Source: Calliphora vicina
Taxonomy: Eukaryota > Arthropoda > Insecta > Diptera > Calliphoridae
Assembly (NCBI RefSeq): GCF_958450345.1
Contig: NC_088784.1
Location: 93,177,947-93,241,946, forward strand
Direction of reading: 5' to 3'
DNA: 64,000 bases
The position numbers and the translations under genes were made by a program. Positions 54,401 through 58,796 of this stretch are shown here, piece by piece. Below the pieces are notes generated by a model, which was not told the origin of the DNA, did not search any database, and saw nothing but the letters and a program-made list of their open reading frames with translations. Position 1 is the first letter of the stretch; the number at the start of each line of letters is the position of its first letter.

Positions 54401-57158
54401 TGTACGACTTACTATTGCTTTATATATGTCGTTGCAAAGGTCTTTAAAATATCTATCATTGGATATCAATATAGTCTTTATTAATGACTTAATAATCCAT
54501 ACTAGCATAACCCGGTGCACTTCGCTACCCCCACCCTAGTAAAATTAAAAAAATATGAATGGATTTCTGATAAAACCTAACTACACAAACAAAATATTGA
54601 GAATCCCTCAATTACAGTTCACTTGATAATATTACAATTACAGTTCACTCCACTGATCTGATCCCACCCATTTTTAAATCTTTTATGTAAATATCAAGCT
54701 TTACTTTAACTTTTCTTTATAAGGGAGTGGTCATTCCTACTAAACCGATCATGCTTAGCTAAACTTCGAACAGTAATCAGGAATAAATTCGTTTTTAGCT
54801 ATGGTAATAAATTGATTTATACAGAGTTTAAATACTTTTAGAATTATAGTTCTCCATATATTCAAAATTAATTATTTACTTTGTCTCACGACCACTAATG
54901 CAATCCCGACCATTATCAGCCAATCTATGTAAAATGATAAGAGAGCTATGCAGACAAAGTTTAAAGAACCTTGTCATTAATAATTTGTATGGCAGGTGAC
55001 TCACCTCCTTTTCCGACCCCTTCCATTTTGGTTCCCCAGATATTCGAAATCAATATTTACTCTGTATGGGAGGTGCTACGATCTCTAATCTAATTCCGTC
55101 TATATTCAGCTAAACTCCACACAGTCAAAATAAATTAATTCGTAAAAAGTTTAAACACTTTTACAATTATAGTTCTCCAGATGTTCGAAATTAAATTTTT
55201 ACTTTTTATTGGTGTGCCACGGCCACTATTCCAATCCCGAAAATTTTCAGTGAAACTATGCAAAATGATAGAAGAGATATTTAAAAAAATATTTAGAAAT
55301 AACAATTTACTTTGTATGGGAGGTGACCATTTGTTCCGACCCGTCCCATTTTTGATTAAACTTCATGCAGTGATAAGAAATTGATTCGTATGAAGTTTGA
55401 AAACCGTCACAATTATAGTTCTGCACATATTCTAAAATAACTATTTACTTATGTACTATTACATATTTATTTATCATCATATATATAAACAGTTTTTAAA
55501 TTTGTCAAAGGTTTATAAGAACAATTTTGAATGGAAATTTCGTTTTATAAACCTTTGATAAATTTAAAAATTGTTTATGTATATAAAAAAAACACCTTCA
55601 AAATATATTTTTAAGTGACTTTAAATTACTAAAGTCTTCTTCTTTGTTTTCTATAACAACTCTCACTTAAAACAGAGCGAAATCAATACTGTTTAATTGT
55701 TTCTCTTATTTATTTACAACAACAAATTGGACAAACAGGCATTGCTTTGTTTACTTTTTAGCTTAAGGTACATGTACACGTTTTTGCATATGTGTTAGTA
55801 ACATCTTTAAATCCCTTTAAAATGGTATATTTTTTGCCCAAATTGAATGCATAATGTGAGTGTAAAAGGGGTCTAAAGAAATCGACATGCCTATTAAGTT
55901 TATGATATACATCAAAAATAGTTAAAAAATCGAGGTAGTCGGGGTTTTTTGCTTATATCTCAGCCAATTCTGGTCCGATTTTTACTTATTTAAATAGCAA
56001 CCGAACAGGGACTATAGCGGATATATTGATGCAAGAATCAAGTATGTAAGTTATTGGGAGTCTTCGGAAAGTTGATTTCAACATACTGACGGACAAGGCT
56101 ATATCGAATCCGCCATCTATAACGATCCAGAATATATACTTTATGGAGTCGCAAATGAAAACATACTTATATATACTCTATCAATCATGATAACTTTTTA
56201 CTTGTGGGTATAAAAATTACATTTTCACTTTGTTAAAAAAAAATAGAATTGTATTACAGATTGCATTAGTAAAAACAATTTTACACAACATCAATGTTTC
56301 ATAGACCATAGTATACCCTAATAAATTACAAAATTTAAGTTTTACAAAACAAAATCATAAAAATGTTTTACTAATATTGAGTTTATAAGTAAAATATAGA
56401 AAAAAACTTAACGGCCTAATTTGTACAACAAAAAAAAAATTAACACCATTAAGCAAGATCTGTTGTTTAAATTAATGCCACAAATTCAGCAGAAATGTAA
56501 ACCACTAATTAAAAATTCACTTTTATTTAATTTTGTGTTTTAATTATTATAAAAAAAATAAAAATGAAAATGAAAACCACCACCCACAGCAGCAAAACAC
56601 ATATACACAATAAAATGCATATTAATTTCAAAAAGAAAATAGATTTCTTCAACAAAAAAAAAATAACACAAATTCAGACAAGTGAAACCAACATGTTGTA
56701 AATAAATATTTAAACAAATAGAAATATAAATAAATAAAACTAGAAAATATATAAATTACACTTACCACAATACCATTATAATGGAGCTTATGCTTCCGTG
56801 TTATATCAATAAACTGACCATCAGTGGTGGGGCGGTTGCTGCTGCTGCCACTGCTGCCTTTACTCTCACCCGCACTATGGGTTGAATAACTGTGATGATG
56901 TTGATGATGGTCATTTGGCGAATAATTGTTTTCAAAATCAACTGTATAACGATGTCGACCACCTTGTGGACTGTTGTCTACATCATTTGTAGCGGGAAGA
57001 TTTGTGTTATTGTTGTTAACGTTAGCTGCATTTAAGGCAGAGCTGTTGGTTTTTGTGGCAGTGTTGATATCAGCATTGATGCTTGCCACAGAGAAATAAA
57101 CACAATTGTAAAATAAACTTGTAATTAAAATACAAATTAAGCCACTAGGTGAACACAT
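8940..57158 (-). CDS. ADAMTS-type secreted zinc metalloprotease, whole gene (12 coding exons, 1349 aa)
   Basis: The coding sequence joins 57158-56766, 24185-24113, 19792-19457, 16663-16473, 16419-15582, 11539-11380, 11303-11175, 11116-10867, 10807-10661, 10597-9868, 9799-9516 and 9458-8940. Every junction has GT..AG and matching phase; the total is 4050 nt with no internal stop. Order of domains: signal peptide (1-26), low-complexity N-terminus, metalloprotease propeptide (about 268-340), His-rich stretch (419-477), furin site RNKR (486-489), reprolysin catalytic domain (about 494-706) with HEIGHNLGMRHD (659-670) and Met-turn Met683, disintegrin-like region (707-839), then two TSP1-like/Cys-rich modules. 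Known of the family: secreted proteases that remodel extracellular matrix. The single full TSP1, the HEIGHNLGMRHD form and the lack of a PLAC tail suggest the insect AdamTS-A/stall group; I cannot choose between these, so no symbol is given. The start was chosen for its signal peptide; upstream non-coding exons are possible. Confidence 0.93.
9516..9799 (-). CDS. ADAMTS exon 11: linker and second TSP1-like start
   Basis: Residues 1083-1177. After a polar linker, GDWIVKSGCHSSC starts a second, diverged TSP1-like segment (one Trp instead of the usual two or three), continued by IQLCTHSVK. Acceptor TTTCAG, donor GTAAAG|GTAGGT, phase 0. The alternative AG two bases further in would break the frame. 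Confidence 0.9.
9868..10597 (-). CDS. ADAMTS exon 10: TSP1 repeat, first Cys-rich module, Asn-rich linker
   Basis: Residues 840-1083. WSEWSEPSACDSGC (844-857) is the thrombospondin type 1 motif. The Cys-rich part follows with CIDYKRRCIGRD, a segment GEGEQIVGNIEESCKVYC, and FPDGTTC...YCIQGRCEKF, the pattern 'dGT.C......C..G.C' found in ADAMTS Cys-rich domains. The last third is Asn/Tyr-rich linker (NNVNNNYYDNERGVNNNDR), probably disordered. The donor is AAATG|GTTTGT, phase 1, weaker than the others. Confidence 0.93.
10661..10807 (-). CDS. ADAMTS exon 9: end of disintegrin-like region and linker
   Basis: Residues 791-839. WCRSGFCVAKRSE completes the 'GTxCGxxxWCxxGxCV' signature together with exon 8. 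The remaining residues form a Ser/Lys-containing linker ending HLLHEYQK just before the first TSP1 repeat. Acceptor AACAG, donor AAAAG|GTATTA, phase 0. Confidence 0.9.
10867..11116 (-). CDS. ADAMTS exon 8: disintegrin-like region
   Basis: Residues 707-790. It begins LKQAKCLFNVGQF, then LPGERFDANHQCMLKYG (the conserved LPG..YdanqQC.l.fG pattern that follows the ADAMTS catalytic domain), CRDLHCQRD, and PALEGTSCGDNN. This is the disintegrin-like domain used for substrate binding; no RGD is present. Acceptor ATTTAAG, donor AATAAT|GTAAGT, phase 0. Confidence 0.93.
11175..11303 (-). CDS. ADAMTS exon 7: third zinc ligand and Met-turn
   Basis: Residues 664-707. It completes the zinc motif with NLGMRHD (third ligand His669, Asp670) and carries the Met-turn in SHIMSPTLGSG (Met683). 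The end of the catalytic domain, ITWSQCSRVSLNKFLE, follows the ADAMTS pattern W(S)xCS. The donor is TTGGA|GTAAGT, phase 2. All residues needed for catalysis are present, so the protease is expected to be active. Confidence 0.95.
11380..11539 (-). CDS. ADAMTS exon 6: catalytic core with zinc site
   Basis: Residues 611-664. It encodes GLDLYVVGKNGK, then GLAPVAGMC with Cys637 and Cys643, and VVAHEIGH. His659 and His663 are zinc ligands and Glu660 the catalytic base. The HExxH motif is cut by the intron inside the next codon: AA ends this exon and T starts exon 7, giving Asn664. The acceptor TTTTCAAG and the donor CATAA|GTAGGT were fixed by this phase-2 join. Confidence 0.95.
12149..12318 (-). 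mobile_element. truncated MITE copy (CCATAGAGAAA family)
   Basis: This is the reverse complement of 38431-38616 over about 165 bp (shared GAACTGAGTTAGG-like and CATACGAGTG-like segments, roughly 85 percent by eye). It keeps the CCATAGAGAAACATAGAG terminus at 12149 but lacks the other terminus, where a family A fragment begins. Confidence 0.65.
12335..12956 (+). mobile_element. family A fragment in intron 5
   Basis: Internal units with GGGAGCTATG...GACCGATCG-type motifs lead to an end reading CCCCCCTATGGTGTAGGGTATA. The (GTCY)n run is missing. The orientation is opposite to the copy starting at 13021, so the two family A ends face each other about 65 bp apart. Confidence 0.6.
13021..13718 (-). 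mobile_element. family A element, near-full copy in intron 5
   Basis: TATACCCTACACCACCATAG start, (GTCY)n at about 13157-13196, internal TTCCGAAA and CTCCCATA units, and an end at GTGTAGGGTCAAGCCCGACC. The final CTTACTTGTT is lost, and a family B fragment follows directly. Confidence 0.7.
13719..14085 (-). mobile_element. family B fragment in intron 5
   Basis: Contains the family B landmarks GACAATATGGATATCTAATG, ACAATGGGTCAAAATCG, a long A/T-homopolymer stretch, TTTGGTGAAGAGTATATAAG and GATTCGGCACAGCCGAATA, then CTCTTACATGTTACT. It lies head-on to the fuller copy at 14408. Confidence 0.65.
14408..15085 (+). mobile_element. family B element (mini-me/Helitron-like), full copy in intron 5
   Basis: Starts CAAGTAAGAGTGCTATATTC with the small palindrome TTCGGCTGTGCCGAA, TATACCCTTCACC, a homopolymer-rich core, CAGACAGACGGACGGACATG (a GTCY run on the other strand), ATATATACTTTATGGGGTCG and AAGGTGAAGGGTATA. 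This matches the described mini-me layout of TA and GTCY proto-microsatellites. It carries no open transposase. Confidence 0.7.
15582..16419 (-). CDS. ADAMTS exon 5: end of propeptide, His-rich stretch, furin site, start of catalytic domain
   Basis: Residues 332-611. It opens with RGVFHHNNTDFIIHPLP, the usual end of the propeptide core. An acidic segment (EPEEEEFNDLN) is followed by a very His-rich stretch at 419-477. SKRNKR ends at 489, and the furin motif RNKR (486-489) marks the expected start of the mature enzyme at Tyr490. The catalytic domain follows: HIETAIFVDIDLYKH, a hydrophobic helix with FVLAMINGVQLLY, and the pre-Zn segment FCKWQNDLNP...FDHAVILTG. The donor is ACAG|GTGAGT, phase 1. 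The His-rich stretch could bind metal ions; this is inference. Confidence 0.93.
16473..16663 (-). CDS. ADAMTS exon 4: metalloprotease propeptide core
   Basis: Residues 268-331. It matches the reprolysin-type propeptide pattern: a beta-rich start (LVNLKLQQTPKLIDDSFVFI), then a cysteine in KCFYHN (Cys314) and a second in ALDLCDEEN (Cys326), as in the CFYxG...ALDLC region of other ADAMTS prodomains. The propeptide keeps the enzyme inactive and helps folding. The donor GTG|GTAGGT leads into a 53-bp intron. Confidence 0.92.
17042..17875. repeat. 113-bp tandem repeat, 8 units, intron 3
   Basis: Units start with AAACTCAAATATC at about 17042, 17156, 17268, 17381, 17495, 17608, 17722 and 17838. Spacing is 112-116 bp. 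Each contains CTTAAATCGTTAATAACTTT, CTCAATCTGTGATC and AAAATCGATTTTT, the last a short palindrome. Units are roughly 90 percent alike by eye. A lone unit, split by a family A copy, is at 51785/52536. Confidence 0.9.
18242..19401 (+). mobile_element. family B-related element, variant ends, intron 3
   Basis: It starts AACAAGTAAGAATTTTATAT and TTCGGCTAGGCCGAA, with ACACCCACCACCAATATTAT instead of the usual CCCTTCACC. It holds family A-like units (CTTATTTGGGAGCTATG) near 18480-18700, a family B core near 18830-19210, and CAGACAGACGGACGG. It ends ATTTTTGGTGGTGGATA, complementary to its start. It is probably a distinct subfamily or a composite. Confidence 0.55.
19457..19792 (-). CDS. ADAMTS exon 3: acidic, Thr/Ala-rich pro-region
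   Basis: Residues 156-268. It starts with KLVHLQYRTAERVAEARAED, then an Asn/Asp/Glu run (DNNDDDDEEE), a basic RFKR (221-224) that could be a second furin-type site, and an Ala/Thr-rich part. The acceptor is TTTTAATAG and the donor AAAG|GTATGT, phase 1. Trinucleotide runs (GTTGTT, CATCAT on the plus strand) make it prone to length variation. It is probably a disordered part of the prodomain. Confidence 0.85.
20301..20324. repeat. (GATT)6 microsatellite in intron 2
   Basis: Six perfect GATT units, then GATTACTTGATC. A simple length-variable marker. Confidence 0.95.
20837..22129 (+). mobile_element. family A element with tandem internal units, intron 2
   Basis: Starts AACAAGTAAGAAAGTATTG. Units of about 153 bp (anchors at 21384, 21536 and 21689, two more before the nested MITE) each carry TTTTCGGAA, TATGGGAGC and TATGGACCGATC. 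Then come the CAGCCAGCCAGACGGACATC run and the CGCATAATA end; the last CCTACACC part is missing. The units keep one reading frame (see findings). Confidence 0.7.
21186..21382 (-). mobile_element. truncated TTAA-type MITE inside the family A copy
   Basis: About 190 bp match the start of the MITE at 25803-26264 in reverse orientation. The right boundary is exact: ...CCACAAAGGG then TTAA (21379-21382), after which the family A unit resumes at AGTGATTTTCGG. The other side is truncated and part of the host unit is gone. Confidence 0.75.
22617..23182 (-). mobile_element. family B element, intron 2
   Basis: TATACCCTTCGCCGTAGG, AAGTATATATATTCTGGATC, a short GTCY run (GTCCGTCTGTCAGTCTG), ATGGATATCTAATGATAG, and the end GATTCGGCACAGCTCTCTTT. 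It interrupts the internal repeats of element E. Confidence 0.7.
24113..24185 (-). CDS. ADAMTS exon 2 (73 bp small exon)
   Basis: Residues 132 to the first base of 156. The acceptor has a long pyrimidine tract ending in TTTACAG and the donor is AA|GTAAGT. It encodes an acidic stretch (LLEHLEDHEKDL) and ends in a basic cluster that forms RKKR (154-157) across the junction with exon 3. It enters in phase 0 and leaves in phase 1, exactly what exons 1 and 3 need. No protein motif identifies it; the call rests on splice sites, phase and position. Confidence 0.75.
24186..25427. other. 5' part of the exon 2 acceptor region and gene-free intron 1 sequence
   Basis: No coding signal and no repeated element was recognised beyond A/T runs; the gene's splice acceptor lies at 24186-24187 on the minus strand. 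Confidence 0.4.
25428..25745. repeat. about 36-bp tandem repeat, 9 diverged units
   Basis: Units read like AAAATGTTGTGTATAACAG followed by TATTTTCTATAG. The junction motif ATTTTCTATAGAAAAT is a perfect palindrome, so the array can fold into a row of small hairpins. Units differ by point changes and small length changes. Confidence 0.8.
25803..26264. mobile_element. piggyBac-type MITE flanked by TTAA, intron 1
   Basis: TTAA at 25799-25802 and at 26265-26268 flank a 462-bp segment. Its ends read CTCCCTGTGGACC and GGTCGACAAAGGG (inverted complement CCCTTTGTCGACC). TTAA target duplication and CCCTTT-type ends are typical of piggyBac non-autonomous elements. A truncated copy lies in family A at 21186-21382. 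Confidence 0.75.
26547..26883 (-). mobile_element. family B fragment, intron 1
   Basis: Half element with the core (GATATTTCAAAAACC, ACAATAGGTCAAAATC, A/T runs) and the end TTTGGTGAAGGATATATAAG, GATTCGTCACAGACGAATA, CTCTTACTTGTTT. The GTCY half is missing. Confidence 0.65.
27120..27524 (+). pseudogene. mariner (DD34D) transposase remnant
   Basis: ITWDEKWIHYDNP contains the first catalytic Asp. HETVIFHHDNPRPH carries the second and YSPDHAPSDYYML the third, with 34 residues between second and third (DD34D). Several frameshifts and stops lie between the first and second block (around 27240-27350). The 5' third and the C-terminus are missing, and the copy is cut at both sides by element E-type sequence. 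It is inactive. Confidence 0.85.
27525..28850. mobile_element. element E fragments arranged head to head
   Basis: Left part: repeats with TTCTTAGCAAACTGTGTCCC and TTAGTGGGAT-like units. At 28129-28260 the element E end is inverted (GTGCAAATTTCATTGCGATC). At 28263-28412 it turns to the direct orientation, giving an imperfect palindrome centred near 28262. Direct 200-bp units with GGGATGCGAGTGGGATATC then continue to 28850. No coding sequence. Confidence 0.6.
28851..29930. other. intron 1 stretch without gene
   Basis: It starts with a 30-bp family B end (ACTCATGGTGAAGGGTATAC, 28863-28882). The rest shows no coding pattern, tandem repeat or inverted repeat that I could support. Confidence 0.4.
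29931..32384. repeat. 2.44-kb near-perfect palindrome (two 1.2-kb arms), intron 1
   Basis: 29931-31140 is repeated in reverse complement at about 31180-32384. The termini are ATGTACATTAGAGTGACA and TGTCACTCTAATGTACAT. The outer 1 kb of the arms is about 98 percent identical by eye; the innermost 150 bp is clearly more diverged, and the loop is only a few tens of bases. TA lies at both ends, so a Tc1/mariner-type foldback is possible. Mirror ORFs of 71 codons (30119-30334 plus, 32183-31968 minus) are a by-product. Transcribed as part of the ADAMTS intron, it would form a long RNA hairpin. Confidence 0.92.
32640..32790. repeat. small repeat with CGCGGATCC / GGATCCGTGCCTG ends
   Basis: TAGACGCGGATCC at the left and CCTGGATCCGTGCCTGGG at the right are inverted. 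The same motif with a G/C-rich run (GGATCCGCGCCTGAG) occurs at 26940. This looks like the end of a MITE family; the boundaries are uncertain. It abuts a family B scrap at 32790-32870. Confidence 0.4.
32878..35005 (-). pseudogene. APE-type non-LTR retrotransposon remnant (endonuclease and reverse transcriptase)
   Basis: Reading from 35005 down: an endonuclease fragment with MGDFNAQIDS and SDHHLLVAEMRIKL, then a linker RKEWISDETWR. The RT follows with CFMDFEQAFDKL (first catalytic Asp), GIGVRKGCDLSPLLFN, RDICLLAHFYSDL and YGCET. A RWIGHTLR block and a C-terminal FIEALCSL with TAG at 32880-32878 close it. The frame breaks several times. The segment between SPD and SDHHLL of the endonuclease is deleted. 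The YADD box is reduced to Y-R-D. The 5' end is missing, cut at a family B scrap. The clade is not certain; RTE/CR1-related elements have this order. Confidence 0.85.
35006..36256. other. intron 1 stretch: family B scrap and non-coding DNA
   Basis: 35035-35140 is a family B piece (CGACCCCATAAAGTATATAT, CATGTCCGTCTGTATG). The remainder is AT-rich without gene, tandem or inverted repeat that I could support. Confidence 0.45.
36257..36886 (-). mobile_element. family B element, left half of an inverted pair
   Basis: TATACCCCTCACCTTCGTGA, AAAGTATATATATTCTGGATC, the GTCY run GTCCGTCCGTCTGTCTGTCTG, then core, and TTTGGTGAAGGGTATATAAG with GATTCGGCACAGCC. It meets the opposite-facing copy at 36887. 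Confidence 0.7.
36887..37362 (+). mobile_element. family B element, right half of an inverted pair
   Basis: Begins inside the A/T-rich core and lacks the GGCTGTGCCGAA end. It continues with CCATTGTAGGTCTAAAT, GATATCCATATTG, GACGGACAGACGGACATG, CAGAATATATATACTTTGTG and ends ACTCATGGTGAAGGGTATA. Together with 36257-36886 it forms a 1.1-kb imperfect palindrome. Confidence 0.7.
37363..38430. other. intron 1 stretch without recognised gene
   Basis: 37390-37760 has a less AT-rich composition (CTCGTTGGAGTCAAATC..., GGACGGACGAACACTTTG), which may be an old transposon remnant, perhaps Tc1/mariner-like. I could not read a recognisable protein from it. No RNA gene seen. Confidence 0.35.
38431..38616. 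mobile_element. 186-bp MITE with CCATAGA(G/T)AAAT ends, intron 1
   Basis: Left end CCATAGATAAATACACATCG, right end (inverted) CCATAGAGAAATACACATAG followed by CGGAAACT on both sides. The core matches 12149-12318 inverted. The flanking bases TTTAGA / TTTAAT hint at an imperfect target duplication. Confidence 0.7.
38617..41386. other. intron 1 stretch: two related segments, no gene
   Basis: The motif ATAAACATTACGAAAATGGA with CTAACCCAAAATCATC occurs at 39432 and again at 40671, so part of this stretch is duplicated. 40330-40660 belongs to repeat C (AGCTCATTCGGATCATAAAT...), shared with 45620-46230 and 52540-53110. No convincing coding sequence; short ORFs are AT-rich chance frames. Confidence 0.45.
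41387..44050. repeat. 280-310-bp tandem array built from family B core sequence
   Basis: Units share AAGCATATGAAAA, GTTTCAAAACAATGAGG, TTCATTTCAGAAAAA, a poly-T/poly-A core, TTTATTAGTGAAAAAAAAC and AAATTCGGGTTAAAAA, TTTTTCCGATTTTGACC. Anchors lie at about 41425, 41604, 42290, 42570, 42862, 43143, 43446 and 43755; spacing is mostly 280-310 bp, and shorter for truncated units. The last part of each unit and the flank at 44030-44080 (CTGTAGGTCCAAATTACC) are family B core, so the array seems to have expanded within a B element. Confidence 0.85.
44051..45189. other. intron 1 stretch without gene
   Basis: 44180-44420 contains a duplicated AAAGTTATAAAATCC(G/A)ATCTGTTC motif about 170 bp apart. Otherwise AT-rich and non-coding. 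Confidence 0.4.
45190..45600. mobile_element. foldback element rich in ATGATTGC(A/T)GCAATCAT motifs
   Basis: The left end TCATTTCAACATTATTACA returns inverted at 45565-45590 (TGTAATAATGTTGAAATGA), with AACAATATTATGG / CCATAATATTGTT inside. The interior has many 15-20-bp palindromes such as ATGATTGCTGCAATCAT. It is a relative of the foldback at 60719-62100 (same AACAATATTATGGT arm and GAGAGCAAC centre) without its CACGCAGAG tips. Confidence 0.75.
45601..46235. repeat. repeat C copy
   Basis: GTAGATCTTCT, AGCTCATTCGGATCATAC, TTTGGAGATATTTTT, GGTGACCCCCAATGAAATTT, TTTGACCCACTGTAAAATAA and the end GCTGTTGGACAGTGC recur in order at 52540-53110, and partly at 40330-40660. No protein. It may be a non-autonomous element, but I found no target duplication. 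Confidence 0.6.
46236..47030. other. intron 1 stretch; (ATC)n microsatellite
   Basis: Gene-free. A short ATC microsatellite lies at 46702-46718. The rest is A/T-rich without repeated structure. Confidence 0.45.
47031..47675 (+). mobile_element. family B element, intron 1
   Basis: AACAAGTGCGAGAGCTAATT, TTCGGCTGTGCCGAA, ACACCCTTCAGC, core, GAAAATTGATTTCAACAGAC followed by a shortened GTCY run, and the end AAGGTGAAGGGTATA. The TATATATTCTGGATC segment is deleted. Confidence 0.7.
47676..48239. other. intron 1 stretch with scattered GGTACTTTTT motifs
   Basis: GGTACTTTTT occurs at about 47707, 47840 and 48170, thinning towards the left. It is probably a decayed edge of the array that follows. Confidence 0.5.
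48240..49245. repeat. GGTACTTTTT minisatellite, intron 1
   Basis: Units contain TTCTTCTAATGGTACTTTTT, AATAATGAACC(T)AGAAATATG and AAATTAAATAGATATGG. Anchors at about 48499, 48597, 48670, 48844, 48964, 49080 and 49200; the period is 75-120 bp, settling near 118. Units diverge strongly towards the right. Confidence 0.8.
49246..51784. other. intron 1 stretch without recognised gene
   Basis: No protein family, tRNA or repeat was recognised. A duplicated CTAAGTAATC(T)AGAGTGTAGTCACTTTA motif at 49940 and 50092 shows an old tandem duplication of about 150 bp. ORFs near 50500-50880 overlap one another on both strands and have no support. Confidence 0.4.
51808..52535 (+). mobile_element. family A element inserted in a 113-bp satellite unit, intron 1
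   Basis: Complete copy: AACAAGTAAGAAAGTATGG, AAGCCCGACCATATAATACC, internal units, CAGACGGACGAACGGACGG (51.8-52.5 kb), GGTGGTGTAGGGTATA. Its flanks (ATCGATTTTTAGTATA before, AAAACTCAAATATCGATC after) together form one unit of the satellite seen at 17042-17875. This fixes both element ends to within a few bases. Confidence 0.8.
52536..53120. repeat. satellite scrap and repeat C copy
   Basis: After AAAACTCAAATATCG the text follows repeat C as at 45601-46235: CATAAATGGATTTTTGGAGA, GGTTACCCCCACTGAAATTT, TTTGACCCACTGTAAAAAAA, ATATTGGACAGTGT. Confidence 0.6.
53121..54501. mobile_element. mosaic of family B scraps and an element E fragment
   Basis: 53121-53202 is a B start (AGAGAGCAATATTCGGC). 53219-54060 is element E (GGGACATTTCATGTCAAATG, TTCTTAGCAAAATGTGCCCC, repeated AAACTTTTTTT...GGGCCC units). 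54100-54245 is a B end (TTTGGTGAAGGGTATATACG). 54330-54500 is an inverted B core (GGATATCAATATAG, TTAATGACTTAATAATCC). No genes. Confidence 0.55.
54502..55450 (-). mobile_element. Helitron-like element, inverted copy with about 140-bp internal units
   Basis: Read on the minus strand it ends GGGGTAGCGAAGTGCACCGG GTTATGCTAG then T, the same end as at 8017. Internal units with TTTACTTTGTATGGGAGGTG and CAATCCCGACCATT-like segments match those of the first copy. No helicase. The far end near 55450 is not defined. Confidence 0.6.
55486..55580. repeat. hairpin of about 33-bp stem
   Basis: AAACAGTTTTTAAATTTGTC AAAGGTTTATAAG is followed, after about 27 bases, by its inverted copy TTATAAACCTTTGATAAATTT. 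The stem is nearly perfect. It may be the remains of a small foldback. Confidence 0.75.
55890..56215 (+). mobile_element. family B fragment 5' in intron 1 (near exon 1)
   Basis: AAAATCGAGGTAGTCGGGG, TTATATCTCAGCCAATTC, GTTGATTTCAACATACTGAC, TATAACGATCCAGAATATAT, CAATCATGATAACTT...GGGTATA. The left half and most of the GTCY run are missing. Confidence 0.6.
56766..57158 (-). CDS. ADAMTS exon 1: start codon, signal peptide, low-complexity N-terminus
   Basis: Residues 1-131. The first 26 residues contain a hydrophobic core (LICILITSLFYN) and an Ala-Ser near the likely cleavage point, so a secretory signal peptide is inferred. The rest is Asn-, Ser- and His-rich low-complexity sequence, with a short ordered-looking end around TRKHKLHYNGIV. 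The donor is a perfect GTG|GTAAGT and the phase is 0. The ATG has A at -3. No TATA box or initiator could be assigned with confidence upstream. Confidence 0.85.
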
Positions 57159-58289
57159 TATTATAAAATAAATACACTCAGTTCTTTACGTTAAACGTCG
57201 AAAGCAGAAGCAGAAATTTTTAGTTTTTAAAGACTTTTGTATATTTTTTTTATTGTTTTTATATGAATTTAGGCCATCATTTCACTCACACTTGAATACA
57301 CTTTATTGGCCCATAATCTTCATTTTATTGTGGCTGCATTTATTTATTTGAAATCGTTTTAAAATTATCAAAATATTTGCACATTTTTTGGAGGTATTTC
57401 TGCACCGATTTTTTTTTCAAAATTGTGTTACATTGTTTTTTTATTTATTTTTAGTTTTGAAAAGTGAATGTACTGTGAAGAAAACTTTTTTTTGTTTTTT
57501 TTTCTCCCTAATCAATTTAATTTTAGTTTTAGTTTTATTTTCAAAATACCCACGCTTGCATGTTGTAGCTAAATTTAACGGCAGTTAATTATTTGTAAGT
57601 TTATGCACTAATTAATTGTTATATTTATTTAGTTTAGTTTTATAGTTGAGCTTTTATTTTATTTGATTTGAGTTTTTTATTTTAGTTAAGTTTCTTTAAT
57701 TTTTCTTGTTTTTCTCTTTTACTTTTATTAATGTTAATGTTTTTTTTTTGGTTGTTTAAACAGAGTTGTACTTTTTGTATTATAATTTGATTTGATTAAA
57801 TTGTTTACTGTTGAAATTCAGTTGTTGTTGGTTGGTTTGTTTATTTGTTGTTGTTGCTTTGCAAGAATAACGCTTGTTGCTCAAGTCTTTTGTTTTATTT
57901 CAAATACCATGAGTTTTCACCACCCTACAGCTGGCAATAGTAAAACATAATTTTATTATTTATACATTCTACAGTGAGTGGCAATATAATGATAACTATA
58001 TTCCTTAATTTAATATTTCAGAGATAAATTCAAATTTACTATAGTAAATTTCGGCGATTTTAATCATATCACAAATTACAAATTTTACATTTTCAAATTT
58101 ATTTTTAAAGGAAATTTATTATACACCAGCATAAAGAGTGATCCAGAAAAAACTTATATTAAATTAAATAAAACTTAAACCGTTCAATATAAAAATTCTC
58201 AAAAAAACGTAAATTTATTAAAATTTTGTAAAAATTCATAAAAATATTGACATATTACTCGGTATTTATAAGTTGCTTCCGTTACCTTT
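57159..58289. other. region 5' of the ADAMTS start codon
   Basis: This must hold the 5' UTR and probably the promoter of the minus-strand gene. I see no TATA box at a convincing place. Poly-T runs and GTT-rich stretches (57820-57860) dominate. Confidence 0.35.
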
Positions 58290-58538
58290 TTGGAAGAGGT
58301 GATCCACCTACGCTTAAAATCGGACATATCCTGTTATTTAATTATTTTTTACAAGAGCCCTATACCTTTCACAAGCCGAAGATCTGGACAGTTGAGTGGA
58401 TTTGAATCCCTTGGTACAAAATTGCTATTATTGTTTGAATACCACTCAAGGGCCCTCAAGGACATAAAAATCCTGACCCGGAAGTTGTCAAAATTTCCAG
58501 TACAAAAGTTTTATCATCCATCACACAACAGGGTGTCG
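58290..58538 (-). pseudogene. Tc1-like transposase, C-terminal fragment
   Basis: On the minus strand the frame reads ALEWYSNNNSNFVPRDSNPL followed by NCPDLR, the pattern in Tc1/mariner-superfamily transposases around the last catalytic residue (xPxxxNPPNxPxLRPIE). SDFKRRWITSSKKVTEATY follows, as in their C-termini. A frame break separates the two parts. It is cut by the MITE at 58539. Confidence 0.65.
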
Positions 58539-58776
58539 ATTCTGGTTCTGTGAAACAGTGAAATGAAAAGTTTTTTTCATAGAGTTTCTGATTCTCGTTT
58601 AGTGAAAAAATGTAAATAAATTAAAATGTTTTCATATGAAAACAACAAGTTGAATAAAACAAATTGAAAGAACGAGAATCGCAATTTGTATAGTTGTGAA
58701 ATGATAATATGAAAAGTTCTTATGAAAACGAAAATGAAAAGTTTTTTTTCATTTCACCGTTTCACAGAACCAGAAT
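58539..58776. mobile_element. 238-bp MITE with ATTCTGGTTCTGTGAAAC ends
   Basis: The left end ATTCTGGTTCTGTGAAACAG and the right end (inverted) ATTCTGGTTCTGTGAAACGG agree over about 33 bp, continuing TGAAATGAAAAG. A second inverted pair (GATTCTCGTTT / AACGAGAATCG) lies inside. It interrupts the transposase remnant. Confidence 0.8.
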
Positions 58777-58796
58777 GGGGGTAGATTTTTTGTATT

